DNA from: Streptomyces xinghaiensis S187
Lineage (GTDB): Bacteria > Actinomycetota > Actinomycetes > Streptomycetales > Streptomycetaceae
Direction: 5' to 3'
Length of the DNA: 64,000 nucleotides
Assembly (NCBI RefSeq): GCF_000220705.2
Contig: NZ_CP023202.1
Coordinates: 1,488,001 to 1,552,000 of the forward strand
Every line of letters starts with the position of its first letter. Within the stretch, counting starts at the first letter, position 1. Below, piece by piece: positions 38,865 to 47,223 of the stretch. The position numbers and the translations under genes are program-made. The notes under the pieces were generated by a model. It worked only from the letters and a program-made list of their open reading frames with translations, was not told the DNA's origin and ran no database searches.

Positions 38865-39826
38865 CGCTCTCCTCGAATCCGCTCCAGCAGGTCCCGGGAT
38901 TCCTTCGGGTTCAGGGCCTGCGAGCGCAGTGTTTCACAGCGTCGGCAGAGCAGACTCATCTCTTTCGGGTCAGAGATCAGCCGGCCGTTCTGCTGTCCTT
39001 CGGAGTAGCCGAGTCGCCGCCCCTCCGGGGTCTCCAAGATGCGCACCGGCCCGTCCAGGCACCCGTGGAACTCCAGCTCCAGCGGCACGACTTGGAGCGT
39101 CACGTTGCGCGGCGCGGAGAGCTCCAGCACGTGATCCAGCATGCTCGCCTGCACCCGCGCGCCACCCAGCCGGCGCCGGAACACCGACTCCTCCACGATG
39201 AAGCTGAACGGCACGGTCGGCCGCTCCCGCATCATCGCCTGCCGCTCCATCCGCGAGGTGAGCTGAGCTTCCGTCTGTTCATCCGTCAGCAGCGGGATGC
39301 TGTTGTCGAACACCGCCCGCGCGTACGCCTCCGACTGCAACAGCCCCGGCACCAGCCGGTTCTCGTACGTGCACAGGCTCACCGCCTCCCGTTCCAGCCG
39401 CGCCCACCGCCGGAACCACGCGGCGAGACCCGCCTCGCCCCGGGTGAGATGGCGGGCGGCCCTCCGCAGCGCACCGGTGGCGCCAAGGGCTTCGTCGGCG
39501 CGCTCCACGAACGCCAGGTCCGGCATCCGGCGCCCCAACTCCACCGATTCGACGGTGTGTTTGGAGTACCGCACCTGGATCCCCAGATCCGCGCGGCTGA
39601 GCCCGGCGTGCTCCCGCAGCGCCTGGACGAACGCACCGAACGTGCGCATGCTGTCCGACGGGTGCCCCTCCCGCTCCCGGTCCCCGGCCGGATCCGGCCA
39701 CCCGTCGGCACCTCCGGCCCGTCCCCGCCGCGCCGCGGCTTCCTCGGTGGGGGCCGGCCGCATACCGACACCCCCGACCCCTTGTCCGGCCGCGCCCCCG
39801 GCCGCCTCCCCTTCGACGATGCCCAT
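38861..39826 (-). CDS. XRE-family regulator with DUF5753 domain
   Basis: A 321-residue regulator. After a Gly/Ala-rich N-terminus of about 60 residues, the helix-turn-helix is at about 60-115 (FGAFVQALREHAGLSRADLG, RYSKHTVESVELGRRMPD). The DUF5753 domain follows (WARLEREAVSLCTYENRLVP, GLLQSEAYARAVF, SFIVEESVFRRRLGG). It is coupled to the DUF397 gene. The ATG at 39826 is used because GGAGAAAGGG lies just upstream; several downstream in-frame ATGs give shorter forms. Divergent from the TetR gene. Confidence 0.9.
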   Translation of the reverse strand: MGIVEGEAAGGAAGQGVGGVGMRPAPTEEAAARRGRAGGADGWPDPAGDREREGHPSDSMRTFGAFVQALREHAGLSRADLGIQVRYSKHTVESVELGRRMPDLAFVERADEALGATGALRRAARHLTRGEAGLAAWFRRWARLEREAVSLCTYENRLVPGLLQSEAYARAVFDNSIPLLTDEQTEAQLTSRMERQAMMRERPTVPFSFIVEESVFRRRLGGARVQASMLDHVLELSAPRNVTLQVVPLELEFHGCLDGPVRILETPEGRRLGYSEGQQNGRLISDPKEMSLLCRRCETLRSQALNPKESRDLLERIRGER

Positions 39827-40091
39827 CCGCCGACCCTTTCTCCGTGCCGGACCGCGACGACTCCCCACGGCCCCCGTACATGTGCACCGCTCAGCGTGAG
39901 GGGCCGGCGAGCGCGCTGTCCACCGTCCGTGTCCGTACACTCACGCCGCGTACGAGGGCGCCCGCCCACCCTCGCCCTTCCGGCCGACCGTCAGCCGGTG
40001 CTCCATCCGCGCGGGGCACCCTTCGGACAGCTTGTGGCCGAATCACAGCGCACGGCGGTCGCTCGCGGCTGACGGTACTTATCGCGGCCGT

Positions 40092-40108
40092 AACCGACCG
40101 CTACGGTT
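40092..40108. promoter_or_regulatory. Inverted repeat AACCG-N7-CGGTT before the TetR gene
   Basis: Perfect 5-bp arms ending five bases before the ATG. A place for TetR autorepression; no SD follows it, so the message may be leaderless. Confidence 0.4.
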
Positions 40109-40113
40109 TGGCC

Positions 40114-40845
40114 ATGGGAGTTTCCGGATCAAGCGTGACCGAAGATGAGAACAGCGGGCCGTCCGAGGCGGTCAAGGCCACCGCGCGCCAGTTACTGGTG
40201 AAACTGGGGGCCGCAGGGCTGTCCCCGGAGGCCGTCGCCCAGGAGGGCGGTTTCGCCGTCGCCGAGGTGGAGGCCGTCTTCCCGCATCGCGACGATCTCC
40301 TCACCGCACTCGTCATCGACGCCTACAACAACTCGGCCGCCGCGATGGAGCGGGCCGACCAGGCCGCCCGGGAGGCCGGGGCCCCGGCGGGCGCGCGGCT
40401 CCTGGCGGTGACGCGGGCGCTGCGGGAGTGGTCCTTCGCCAACACCGGCGAGTTCACGCTGATCTACGGCTCCCCCGTGCCGGACTACCACGCCCCGCAG
40501 GACACCGTGCCGCCCGCCGCGCGCACCCCCGCCGTACTGGCCGGGATCGTACGCTCGGCGCTGGAGGCCGGTGAACTCACCCCGCCCCGGCGGGAGGTGC
40601 CCGGGCCGCCGCTGCTCCTGCCGGAGGCCGTGCAGGTCTTCGGCGGCACGCCACCGGCTCCGTTCTCGGACGTCATCGAGCGCGGCATCGTGCTGTGGAG
40701 CAGCCTGATCGGGCTCCTGGTGTTCCAGGTCTTCAGCCGCACCCACGACAGCGTGCGGGACGAGTCCGCGTTCTTCGACTACGCCGTCGCCGTGGCCGCC
40801 GAGGGCATCGGGCTCACGGTGCCCGCGGGCGAGACCGCCGAGTAG
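40114..40845 (+). CDS. TetR/AcrR-family regulator, WHG-type C-terminal domain
   Basis: A 243-residue regulator. The DNA-binding part is weakly conserved (AVKATARQLLVKLGAAGLSP, FAVAEVEAVFPHRDDLLTAL). The ligand-binding half has FANTGEFTLIYGSPVPDYHA, the motif of the WHG subgroup. The ligand is unknown. A 59-bp gap separates it from the membrane-protein gene on the same strand, so co-transcription is possible. A short inverted repeat overlies its start. Confidence 0.85.
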   Translation: MGVSGSSVTEDENSGPSEAVKATARQLLVKLGAAGLSPEAVAQEGGFAVAEVEAVFPHRDDLLTALVIDAYNNSAAAMERADQAAREAGAPAGARLLAVTRALREWSFANTGEFTLIYGSPVPDYHAPQDTVPPAARTPAVLAGIVRSALEAGELTPPRREVPGPPLLLPEAVQVFGGTPPAPFSDVIERGIVLWSSLIGLLVFQVFSRTHDSVRDESAFFDYAVAVAAEGIGLTVPAGETAE

Positions 40846-40904
40846 TCCGTCCGACCAGTCCGGCCGCGCGCCGCGCGGCACCAACCGGGGGATCAGGCCA
40901 GTCA

Positions 40905-42065
40905 GTGAACAGCATCAGAATCCTCTGCTTCGTCATCGCGGCGGTCTCGTCCTACGCCGCGCTCGCCTACCGGCTGTTCCAGGTGAGGCGCAGCTGGCGG
41001 GACACCACCTACCGCACGCTGATGGTCACGCTGCTCCTCCAGTGCCTCACCTTCACGATGGGTGCCGTCGCCATGGGGAGCGACAGCTTCCTGGGCGTCG
41101 GCAACCTCGCGATCCTGGTGATGCACGTGTCGGCGGTGGCCTTCTGCGTCAGCGCGCAGATCATCCTGCTGCGCTGGGCGACCGACGGTGAGGAGGCGGC
41201 GTGGAAGACCCGCACCTGGCTGGTGGCCGGTATCGCCCTGAACGCGCTGCTGATCGCGCTGTTCTTCGTCGCCGACGGGCCCGGCCGGCCGGCGTCGGAC
41301 TTCAACACCGGCAGCGGGCAGCCGCTGGTGCTCACCTATCTGCTGTTCTTCATCGTCTCCCAGGCGATTCCGTGCGTGACGATCTTCCGCCAGTGCGGCC
41401 GTTACGCGCGGATGACGGACAACGACTCGCTGCGGCAGGCCCTGCGGATGCTCCGCGTCGCCGCGGTGGTCCTCTTCCTCTACTGCTCCGCGCGGACGGT
41501 CAACATCCTCACCGCCGCGGCCGGGGTGGACATCGGCGTCTGGCAGCTCGCCTCCAACATCTTCAGCGCGGCGGGCATCCTCGTCCTCTCCCTCAGCCTG
41601 ACCATCCCGTCCTGGGGCGGGTCGGTCGCCAAGCTGGTGGAGTGGGCGCGCAGTTACCGGTCGTACCGGGTGCTGTATCCGCTGTGGCGGGATCTGTACG
41701 AGTCCTCCCCGGACATCGTTCTGGAGCCGTCCGGGGCCGCCTCCGTCTCCGATCTCAACTACCGCCTCCACCGGCGGGTGGTGGAGATACGCGACGGCTG
41801 GCGGGACCTGCGCCCCTATATCGACCGGGCCTCGAACGGCGCGGGCGGGGCGGGTCCGGGGGCGAGCGAGGAGTCCCGGCAGGCGTTCGCCGAAGCGGCG
41901 CAGATCCGGCAGGCGCTGCAGGCCAAGCGCACCGGCACCATCCCGGATGACAACAAGGACGCCGGCGGCGATTTCGAGGACCGCGACACGGACAACCTCA
42001 CCGCCGAGATCGTCTGGCTCACCAAGGTCGCGTCCGCCTACCGCAGGCTCGGCAAGACGGGCTGA
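40905..42065 (+). CDS. MAB_1171c-type membrane protein (DUF6545)
   Basis: A 386-residue membrane protein. Seven hydrophobic segments occupy the first 240 residues (RILCFVIAAVSSYAALAYRL, VTLLLQCLTFTMGAVAM, LAILVMHVSAVAFCVSAQII and so on); the C-terminal 150 residues are soluble and charged (YRVLYPLWRDLYESSPDI, YRLHRRVVEIRDGWRDL). These features match MAB_1171c-type putative transporters with a DUF6545 tail. The family often neighbours XRE and ImmA-type genes, as here. The name transporter is not supported by any substrate data; a sensor role is as likely. A strong terminator follows. Confidence 0.8.
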   Translation: MNSIRILCFVIAAVSSYAALAYRLFQVRRSWRDTTYRTLMVTLLLQCLTFTMGAVAMGSDSFLGVGNLAILVMHVSAVAFCVSAQIILLRWATDGEEAAWKTRTWLVAGIALNALLIALFFVADGPGRPASDFNTGSGQPLVLTYLLFFIVSQAIPCVTIFRQCGRYARMTDNDSLRQALRMLRVAAVVLFLYCSARTVNILTAAAGVDIGVWQLASNIFSAAGILVLSLSLTIPSWGGSVAKLVEWARSYRSYRVLYPLWRDLYESSPDIVLEPSGAASVSDLNYRLHRRVVEIRDGWRDLRPYIDRASNGAGGAGPGASEESRQAFAEAAQIRQALQAKRTGTIPDDNKDAGGDFEDRDTDNLTAEIVWLTKVASAYRRLGKTG

Positions 42066-42103
42066 GTGGCTGGGTACGGGCCGGGGAGGGCGGGTTGAGG
42101 GGG

Positions 42104-42134
42104 CCGCCCGGTCTGCCCCCTGCAGACCGGGCGG
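42104..42134 (+). terminator. Terminator after the MAB_1171c-type gene
   Basis: A perfect 13-bp inverted repeat (42104-42116 and 42122-42134) with a 5-nt loop, 39 nt after the stop codon. It separates the membrane-protein gene from the XRE-ImmA pair. Confidence 0.8.
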
Positions 42135-42263
42135 GCCTCCCCGTTCCCCCGTGTTTCCCGTGGACCGGGCGGATACGACCCGCCCGGCCCGGCCCGGTTC
42201 GATCCCCCGTACCGGGCCGGGCCGACGCGGCCGGCACCCAACTCGCTTCCCCCGTAAGCGAAT

Positions 42264-42350
42264 TAGCTGCCAGCTATCGGCCGGGGTCCACGTTGGCGCA
42301 ATGCTGTCAGATTGTCAACTGACCGCTAATCTGGAAAACTGACGGTTAGC
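42264..42350 (+). promoter_or_regulatory. Promoter and operator region of the XRE-ImmA pair
   Basis: TAGCT-GCC-AGCTA (42264-42276) is a palindrome. AACTGAC occurs at 42317 and 42337, exactly 20 bp (two helical turns) apart, and GCTAA/TTAGC (42325-42329, 42346-42350) form an inverted pair. CTGTCA (42304) and TAATCT (42328) are spaced 18 bp and could be -35 and -10. The repeats lie on this promoter, fitting control by the XRE protein. Confidence 0.45.
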
Positions 42351-42390
42351 TGAGAGCAAGACCGAGGAGGTGGCGGGAGGGAGATTGGGA

Positions 42391-42852
42391 ATGTCCGAGA
42401 CCGACGAGCGGCCCGTACTGGCAGTGCGTCTGGACCAGCTCTTCAAGACGGTTCGCCCCAAGGGCAGGCACTGGACGAACGCCGAGGTGGCGGACGAGCT
42501 GAAGCGGGCCAACCCCGAACTCCGCGTCGGAGGCGTGTACCTCTCGCAGTTGCGGACGGGCAAGCGCTCCAATCCCTCCCCGGACCTGCTGGCCGCCCTG
42601 GCACGCTTCTTCGGCGTGTCGGTGGCCTACTTCTTCGACGACGAGGTCGCCGAGTCGGTACTCAGCGAGGTCGCCGCCATCGAGGCGCTGCGGCAGGCGG
42701 GGGTCCGCTCCGTGGCGATGCGGGCCGCCGGGATGAAGAAGGAGAACCTCCAGGCCATCACGGCCATCATGGACCAGTACCGGCAGCTGCAGGGCCTCCC
42801 GCCCGTCGCCGATCCCGATCCCGACCCCGCCGGCCCCTCGGAGCAGAAGTGA
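42391..42852 (+). CDS. XRE-family helix-turn-helix regulator
   Basis: A 153-residue regulator. The HTH is RLDQLFKTVRPKGRHWTNAE to VYLSQLRTGKRSNPSPDLLA at about residues 8-70, then FFGVSVAYFFDDE, as in SinR/ImmR-type proteins. The C-terminal segment (MRAAGMKKENLQAITAIMDQ) is probably the dimerisation helix. The start at 42391 has GGGAGGGAG upstream. It is followed 13 nt later by the ImmA-type metalloprotease gene, the classical repressor/anti-repressor arrangement, in which the protease cleaves the regulator. Confidence 0.88.
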   Translation: MSETDERPVLAVRLDQLFKTVRPKGRHWTNAEVADELKRANPELRVGGVYLSQLRTGKRSNPSPDLLAALARFFGVSVAYFFDDEVAESVLSEVAAIEALRQAGVRSVAMRAAGMKKENLQAITAIMDQYRQLQGLPPVADPDPDPAGPSEQK

Positions 42853-42865
42853 GAGGCGGCGGCCG

Positions 42866-43450
42866 GTGATGAGCGGCAGAAAGGCGCAGCCGGCCGGCCA
42901 GGACCGCCGCAGCCGGCTCAAGCGGCTCCGCAAGGAGGGCGCGCGGCGGCTGGCCGAGCTGGACCTGCCGAAGGTGGCCGACGTGGCCGAGCTCTGCCGC
43001 TACCTCGGCGAGATCCGCGAGCGTCCCATCACGGTGGTCCCGATGCAGATGCCCGCGTCGCACCCGTGCGGCATGTGGGTCGCCGCGCGCGACGAGGACC
43101 TCATCTTCTACGACGCCAACACCACCAGCGCGCATCGGGAGCACATCATCTTGCACGAGCTGGGCCACATCATCTGCTGCCATCGCGGGGCGGGTTGGCT
43201 GGACGAGGCGAGCGCCCGCCTCCTCTTCCCCAACCTCGACCCCGACCTCGTGCGCGACATGCTCCTGCGCGCGACCTACGACGACGTGCAGGAACAGGAG
43301 GCGGAGATCATCGCCTACCTGCTCTCCCAGCGGGTGGGCAGCACCAAGGGACGGCGCGGCGCGCCCCGGGCCCGGGCGGGGGCGTCCGGGGAGGGCGGGG
43401 GGTCCGGGGAGGACGCCACGCTCGACCGGATCGAACGCACGCTGATCTGA
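42866..43450 (+). CDS. ImmA/IrrE-type zinc metalloprotease
   Basis: A 194-residue protein. HIILHELGHIICCHRG carries the HExxH zinc motif at about residue 96, and a glutamate downstream (EQEAEIIAYLL) can be the third ligand, as in ImmA/IrrE. The N-terminus is basic and the last 40 residues are Gly/Ser-rich. Databases often call such proteins toxin components; the motif supports a protease. GTG 42866 and ATG 42869 are both possible starts. Partner of the XRE protein directly upstream. Confidence 0.87.
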   Translation: MMSGRKAQPAGQDRRSRLKRLRKEGARRLAELDLPKVADVAELCRYLGEIRERPITVVPMQMPASHPCGMWVAARDEDLIFYDANTTSAHREHIILHELGHIICCHRGAGWLDEASARLLFPNLDPDLVRDMLLRATYDDVQEQEAEIIAYLLSQRVGSTKGRRGAPRARAGASGEGGGSGEDATLDRIERTLI

Positions 43451-43488
43451 GATGATCTGAGATGCGCCCCTTGTCCCGCCCGTCCCCC

Positions 43489-46400
43489 TTATCCCCCGGC
43501 GGCCGCCACCTCCTCGGCCAGGACCGACACGGCCCGTCCGATGTCCTCCTCCCGGTGTTCGCTGGTGACGAAGAAGCGCAGCCGCGCGAGCCCCTCCTCC
43601 ACCGCGGGGTGGAAGATCGGGTCGGCGATGACACCCCGGTCGAACAGCCGGTCCGCGACGCGCAGGGTCCGCGCCGAGTCGCCGAGGAGGCACGGCACGA
43701 TCGGCGTGTGGGCGCTGGAGCCCGTCGCCAGGCCGGCCGAGGAGGCCAGGCCGAGGAACAGCTCCGCGTTCCGCCGCAGGGCGCGCACCCGGTGGGGTTC
43801 GGCGGTGATCAGCTCGGTGGCGGCCAGGGCCGCGGCCGCGTTGGCCGGGGTCAGGCCGACGCTGTAGACGAAGCCGGGCAGCGTGTGGCGCAGCCACCGC
43901 ACCATCCGGGCCGAGCCGCCGAGATAGCCGCCGCAGCTCGCGAAGGCCTTCGAGAGGGTGCCCATCCACAGATCCACGTCGGACCGGTCGGCTCCGAAGA
44001 ACTCCCCCACACCGCGGCCGCGTTCGCCCACCGTGCCGATGCTGTGCGCCTCGTCGACCATCAGCAGGGCGCCGTAGCGCTTCTTCAGCCCGATCACGGC
44101 GGGCAGGTCGGCCAGGTCGCCGTCCATGCTGTAGGCGCCCTCGACGACGATCAGGACCCGCCGGAACCGGGAGCGGTTGAGCCGCAGCAGGTGCTCCAGC
44201 CGGCCGGTGTCGTTGTGGGGGAACGGGCGCCGCGCCGCCCCGGACAGCGCGCAGCCCTGCAGGATGCTGTCGTGGGCCAGCTCGTCGTGGAGCACGAGGT
44301 CCCTCGGGCCGAGGAGGTGCCCGATCGCGGTGACGTTGGTGGCGTGGCCGCTCACCAGCGCCAGGCAGTCGTCCACGCCGAGGAAGTCCGCCAGCGCCCG
44401 CTCCAGGCGTACGGTCAGGTCCCGTTCGCCGGAGAGCACCCGGCTCGCGGAGACCGAGGTCCCGAACCGCTCCACCGCTTGCCGCGCGGCCTCCGTGACC
44501 GCCGGGTGGCCGGAGAGGCCCAGGTAGTTGTAGCTGCCGAAGGACAGGTACTCCCGGTCGCCGATGACGGTCCTGTCGCGGATGTTGCCCTCGTGCACGC
44601 GGAAGTACGGGAAGTCCGCGCCGCTGCCCTTGATCGTGCTCAGCCGCGTCTCGAACTCCCGTACCTCCGGGAAGTCGTCGACGCGGGCGGTGCCCGCCTC
44701 CCAGTCCGCCGGTGTCTCACCGGGCAGCAGTCCCCCGGGCGCGGGCGGCCGCGTGACCTGCGGGGCGACGAGCGCGATCAGCCGCGCGATGGTGAGGTCC
44801 GGCGAGAAGATCTCGTCGGTGCGGAAACCGGGTATCCGCTTGCCGATGTTGACCTCCAGCTCCTGCAGCATCAGCGAGTCGAAGCCGAGGTCGGTCACCA
44901 GCACCGTCCGCTCGCTCAGGTCGGAGACGGGGAAGACGCTGGTGCGCGACACCTCCTCGAAGACGAGGGACGCCGCGGCGGACGCGGCGCCGGGGTACGC
45001 CGTGACGGGCGCCGGCCCGGACGGGGCCGGCGGGGCGGGGCGGCCCTCCCCCACTGCCTTGACGGCGTGGGAGGTGCCCCCATCCACTGCCTTGACGGCG
45101 TGGGAGGTGCCCCCATCCACTGCCTTGACGGCGTGGGAGGTGCCCCCATCCACTGCCCCGACGGCGTGGGAGGTGCCCCCGTCCGCTGCCCCGACGGCGT
45201 GGGAGGTGCCCCCGTCCGACGGCTCGGCAGCGGCGTGCGAGGCTCCGACGTCCCCCGGCGCCCCGGCGGCGTGCGACGGGTCCCCGTCCTCGCGGGCCGA
45301 CTCGTCCACCACCCAGTGGTGGCGCGGGGCGAGCGGGCTCGGTGGCAGGGTGTACGGGGGTATGCGCTCCCGCGCCGGGCGGAGGTCCGCACCGGCGGTC
45401 ACGCGCTCCGCGAGCCGTGCCAGCACCGCCCAGCGCGCTTCGGCGGACACCGAGCCCGGCGCCGGCACCGCGACCTCGGGCAGCTCGTCGCCGGCCGGCC
45501 GCGCCGTACCGGCCACCAGTCCCGGGCCGAGGTTTCCGGTCCGCCCCGCCGCCACCGCCCCGGCCGCCTCGGTCAGCTTGGCGGCGGCGTCGGCGGCGTC
45601 CTCCGCCACCAGGGCCAGCCGCTCCGCGAAGAGGGTCCGGCGGGCCAGGGTGTCCGCCACTCCGGCCGGCGGCGGCCGGTCGTCGTCGATGATCTGCGCC
45701 AACTCCTTTGCGTGCCGGGCCAGTCCGGCGCGGTCGCGGGCGCTGAGCACCAGCAGGTGCGGGCCCTCGCCGGGTGCCGTGCCGTCCGGTGCCGTGCCGT
45801 CCGGTGCGGGGCGGGCCGCTGCCGCGCCGCACTCCTCCACCACCAGATGGACCCCGGTGCCGCCGAAGCCGAAGGCGCTCACCCCCGCCCGGCGCGGCTG
45901 CCCGGACCCCGGCCACGGGGACGGTTCCGCCGGGACGGTCAGCCGCGCGGCGTCGAGCCCGGAGCGGTCCGCCAGGCCGAAGTCCGGCTGCGGCGGTATC
46001 ACCCCCCGGTGCACGGCCAGGACGGCCTTGACGAGCCCGGCGATGCCGGCGGCGTTGAGCGCGTGCCCGACCACCGCCTTCACCGCGCCGAGGTAGGCGG
46101 GCGCGCCCCCTTCCCCGCGCAGCTCGCGCAGGACGCCGACCTCGACGGGATCGCCGACCGTGGTCCCGGTGCCGTGCGCCTCCAGATAGCCCACCGCGTC
46201 CGGGGCCAGGTCCGCGTCGCGGTAGGCCCGGCGCAGCGCACGGAGCTGGCCGGCCGCCTCGGGGTGCAGACCGCCCTGCACGGTCCCGTCGTTCGCCGTG
46301 CCGACGCCGCGGATCACCGCGTAGACCCGGTCGCCGGCCGCCAGCGCGTCCGACAGGGGGCGCAGCGCCAGGACCCCGGCGCCCTCCCCGAGGACGAAGC

Positions 46401-47223
46401 CGTCGGCCTCCGCGCCGAAGGGCAGGCATCTGCCGGTGCGCGAGATGGCGCCGATCCGGCACAGCCCCACCAGCAGGTCGGGGGTGACGTGCAGCTGGGC
46501 GCCGCCCGCGAGGGCGATACGGCACCGGCCGGCGCGCAGGGCGTACACGGCGTTGGCCACGGCCATGAGCCCGCCGGAGCACGCCGAGTCCAGGGCGTAG
46601 CTCTCGCCGTGCAGATCGAGGACCGAACTGATCGTGTTCGGGCCCATGTTGAGCAGCAGCCCGGCCACGGAGGTGCCGTGCAGGCCGCTGACGCCGCGAA
46701 CCGTGTCGGCCCAGCCCGGGCCGGCCGCCCGCGCCCCGAACTCGCCGCCGGCGAGCTGGCGCATCCGGATCTGCAGGGTGCTGAGCCCGCGGTAGCCGCT
46801 CTCGGTGAGCGCCGTGATCACCGAGGTCTCCTCGCGGTCGAAGCCCTCGGCCTCCCAGCCCGCGTCCTGGACGGCCTCCCGGGCGAGGTCGATGAGCAGC
46901 CGGTGCTGGGGGTCCATCGCCCGGGCCCGCCGCGGCGGGATGCCGTAGTGCACCGCGTCGAAGTGGCCGATGTCCGGCAGCAGCGCCATGGTGCCGGTGT
47001 ACGCCGAGCAGGTGTCGCGGAAGTCGTCGCGGAGGAAGGCGGCGGCGCGCCACCGGGAGTCCGGGACGGTGGAGAACTGCGCCCGCGGGTCCATGAGGAG
47101 CCGCCAGTACTGGTTGACGTTCCGCGCCCCGGGGAACCGGCAGGCCATGCCCACGATCGCGATGTCGTCGCGCCGTGCTCCGGGTAAGCCCACGGGGGGT
47201 TCCTTCGCCGTCGCGGCCGTCAC
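43489..47223 (-). CDS. Ketosynthase-ACP-alpha-oxoamine synthase fusion (PKS-like)
   Basis: A 1,244-residue three-domain enzyme. Ketosynthase about 15-450: active-site Cys near 215 in LDSACSGGLMAVA, His in LEAHGTGTTVGDP and KAVVGHALNAAG. The KS-AT linker continues into TLPPSPLAPRHHWVVDES without an AT domain. A repeat linker (about 669-724) precedes the ACP with its phosphopantetheine Ser near 779 (DLGFDSLMLQELE). The C-terminal 380 residues are a BioF/CqsA-type synthase: YLSFGSYNYLGLSGHP, VDEAHSIGTVGERGRG and PLP Lys near 1092 (GTLSKAFASCGGYLGG). It should condense an ACP-bound acyl chain with an amino acid, releasing an aminoketone. GTG overlaps the SDR stop (GTGA); GTG 47193 with AAGGA is an alternative. 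Confidence 0.9.
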   Translation of the reverse strand: MTAATAKEPPVGLPGARRDDIAIVGMACRFPGARNVNQYWRLLMDPRAQFSTVPDSRWRAAAFLRDDFRDTCSAYTGTMALLPDIGHFDAVHYGIPPRRARAMDPQHRLLIDLAREAVQDAGWEAEGFDREETSVITALTESGYRGLSTLQIRMRQLAGGEFGARAAGPGWADTVRGVSGLHGTSVAGLLLNMGPNTISSVLDLHGESYALDSACSGGLMAVANAVYALRAGRCRIALAGGAQLHVTPDLLVGLCRIGAISRTGRCLPFGAEADGFVLGEGAGVLALRPLSDALAAGDRVYAVIRGVGTANDGTVQGGLHPEAAGQLRALRRAYRDADLAPDAVGYLEAHGTGTTVGDPVEVGVLRELRGEGGAPAYLGAVKAVVGHALNAAGIAGLVKAVLAVHRGVIPPQPDFGLADRSGLDAARLTVPAEPSPWPGSGQPRRAGVSAFGFGGTGVHLVVEECGAAAARPAPDGTAPDGTAPGEGPHLLVLSARDRAGLARHAKELAQIIDDDRPPPAGVADTLARRTLFAERLALVAEDAADAAAKLTEAAGAVAAGRTGNLGPGLVAGTARPAGDELPEVAVPAPGSVSAEARWAVLARLAERVTAGADLRPARERIPPYTLPPSPLAPRHHWVVDESAREDGDPSHAAGAPGDVGASHAAAEPSDGGTSHAVGAADGGTSHAVGAVDGGTSHAVKAVDGGTSHAVKAVDGGTSHAVKAVGEGRPAPPAPSGPAPVTAYPGAASAAASLVFEEVSRTSVFPVSDLSERTVLVTDLGFDSLMLQELEVNIGKRIPGFRTDEIFSPDLTIARLIALVAPQVTRPPAPGGLLPGETPADWEAGTARVDDFPEVREFETRLSTIKGSGADFPYFRVHEGNIRDRTVIGDREYLSFGSYNYLGLSGHPAVTEAARQAVERFGTSVSASRVLSGERDLTVRLERALADFLGVDDCLALVSGHATNVTAIGHLLGPRDLVLHDELAHDSILQGCALSGAARRPFPHNDTGRLEHLLRLNRSRFRRVLIVVEGAYSMDGDLADLPAVIGLKKRYGALLMVDEAHSIGTVGERGRGVGEFFGADRSDVDLWMGTLSKAFASCGGYLGGSARMVRWLRHTLPGFVYSVGLTPANAAAALAATELITAEPHRVRALRRNAELFLGLASSAGLATGSSAHTPIVPCLLGDSARTLRVADRLFDRGVIADPIFHPAVEEGLARLRFFVTSEHREEDIGRAVSVLAEEVAAAGG
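45052..45216 (-). repeat. 33-bp minisatellite, five copies, in the KS-ACP linker
   Basis: Five contiguous 33-bp units begin at 45052, 45085, 45118, 45151 and 45184; the first three are identical. Two or more degenerate copies follow to about 45290. Each unit encodes 11 residues (DGGTSHAVKAV), so gain or loss keeps the frame and changes linker length. Confidence 0.95.

Noticed and set aside
43441..43462. Two TGATCTGAGA units after the ImmA-type gene
   Set aside because: A simple 10-bp duplication around the stop codon with no sign of function.
45052..45290. Regular 33-bp repeats considered as a CRISPR array
   Set aside because: The units are contiguous with no spacers and are in frame inside a coding sequence, so it is a minisatellite.
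43462..47187. A 1,241-codon open frame on the plus strand opposite the KS-ACP-oxoamine synthase
   Set aside because: No family motif, start signal or plausible composition; it is the GC-rich shadow of the real gene. Its apparent GGAPIHCLDGVGG repeats come from the minisatellite.
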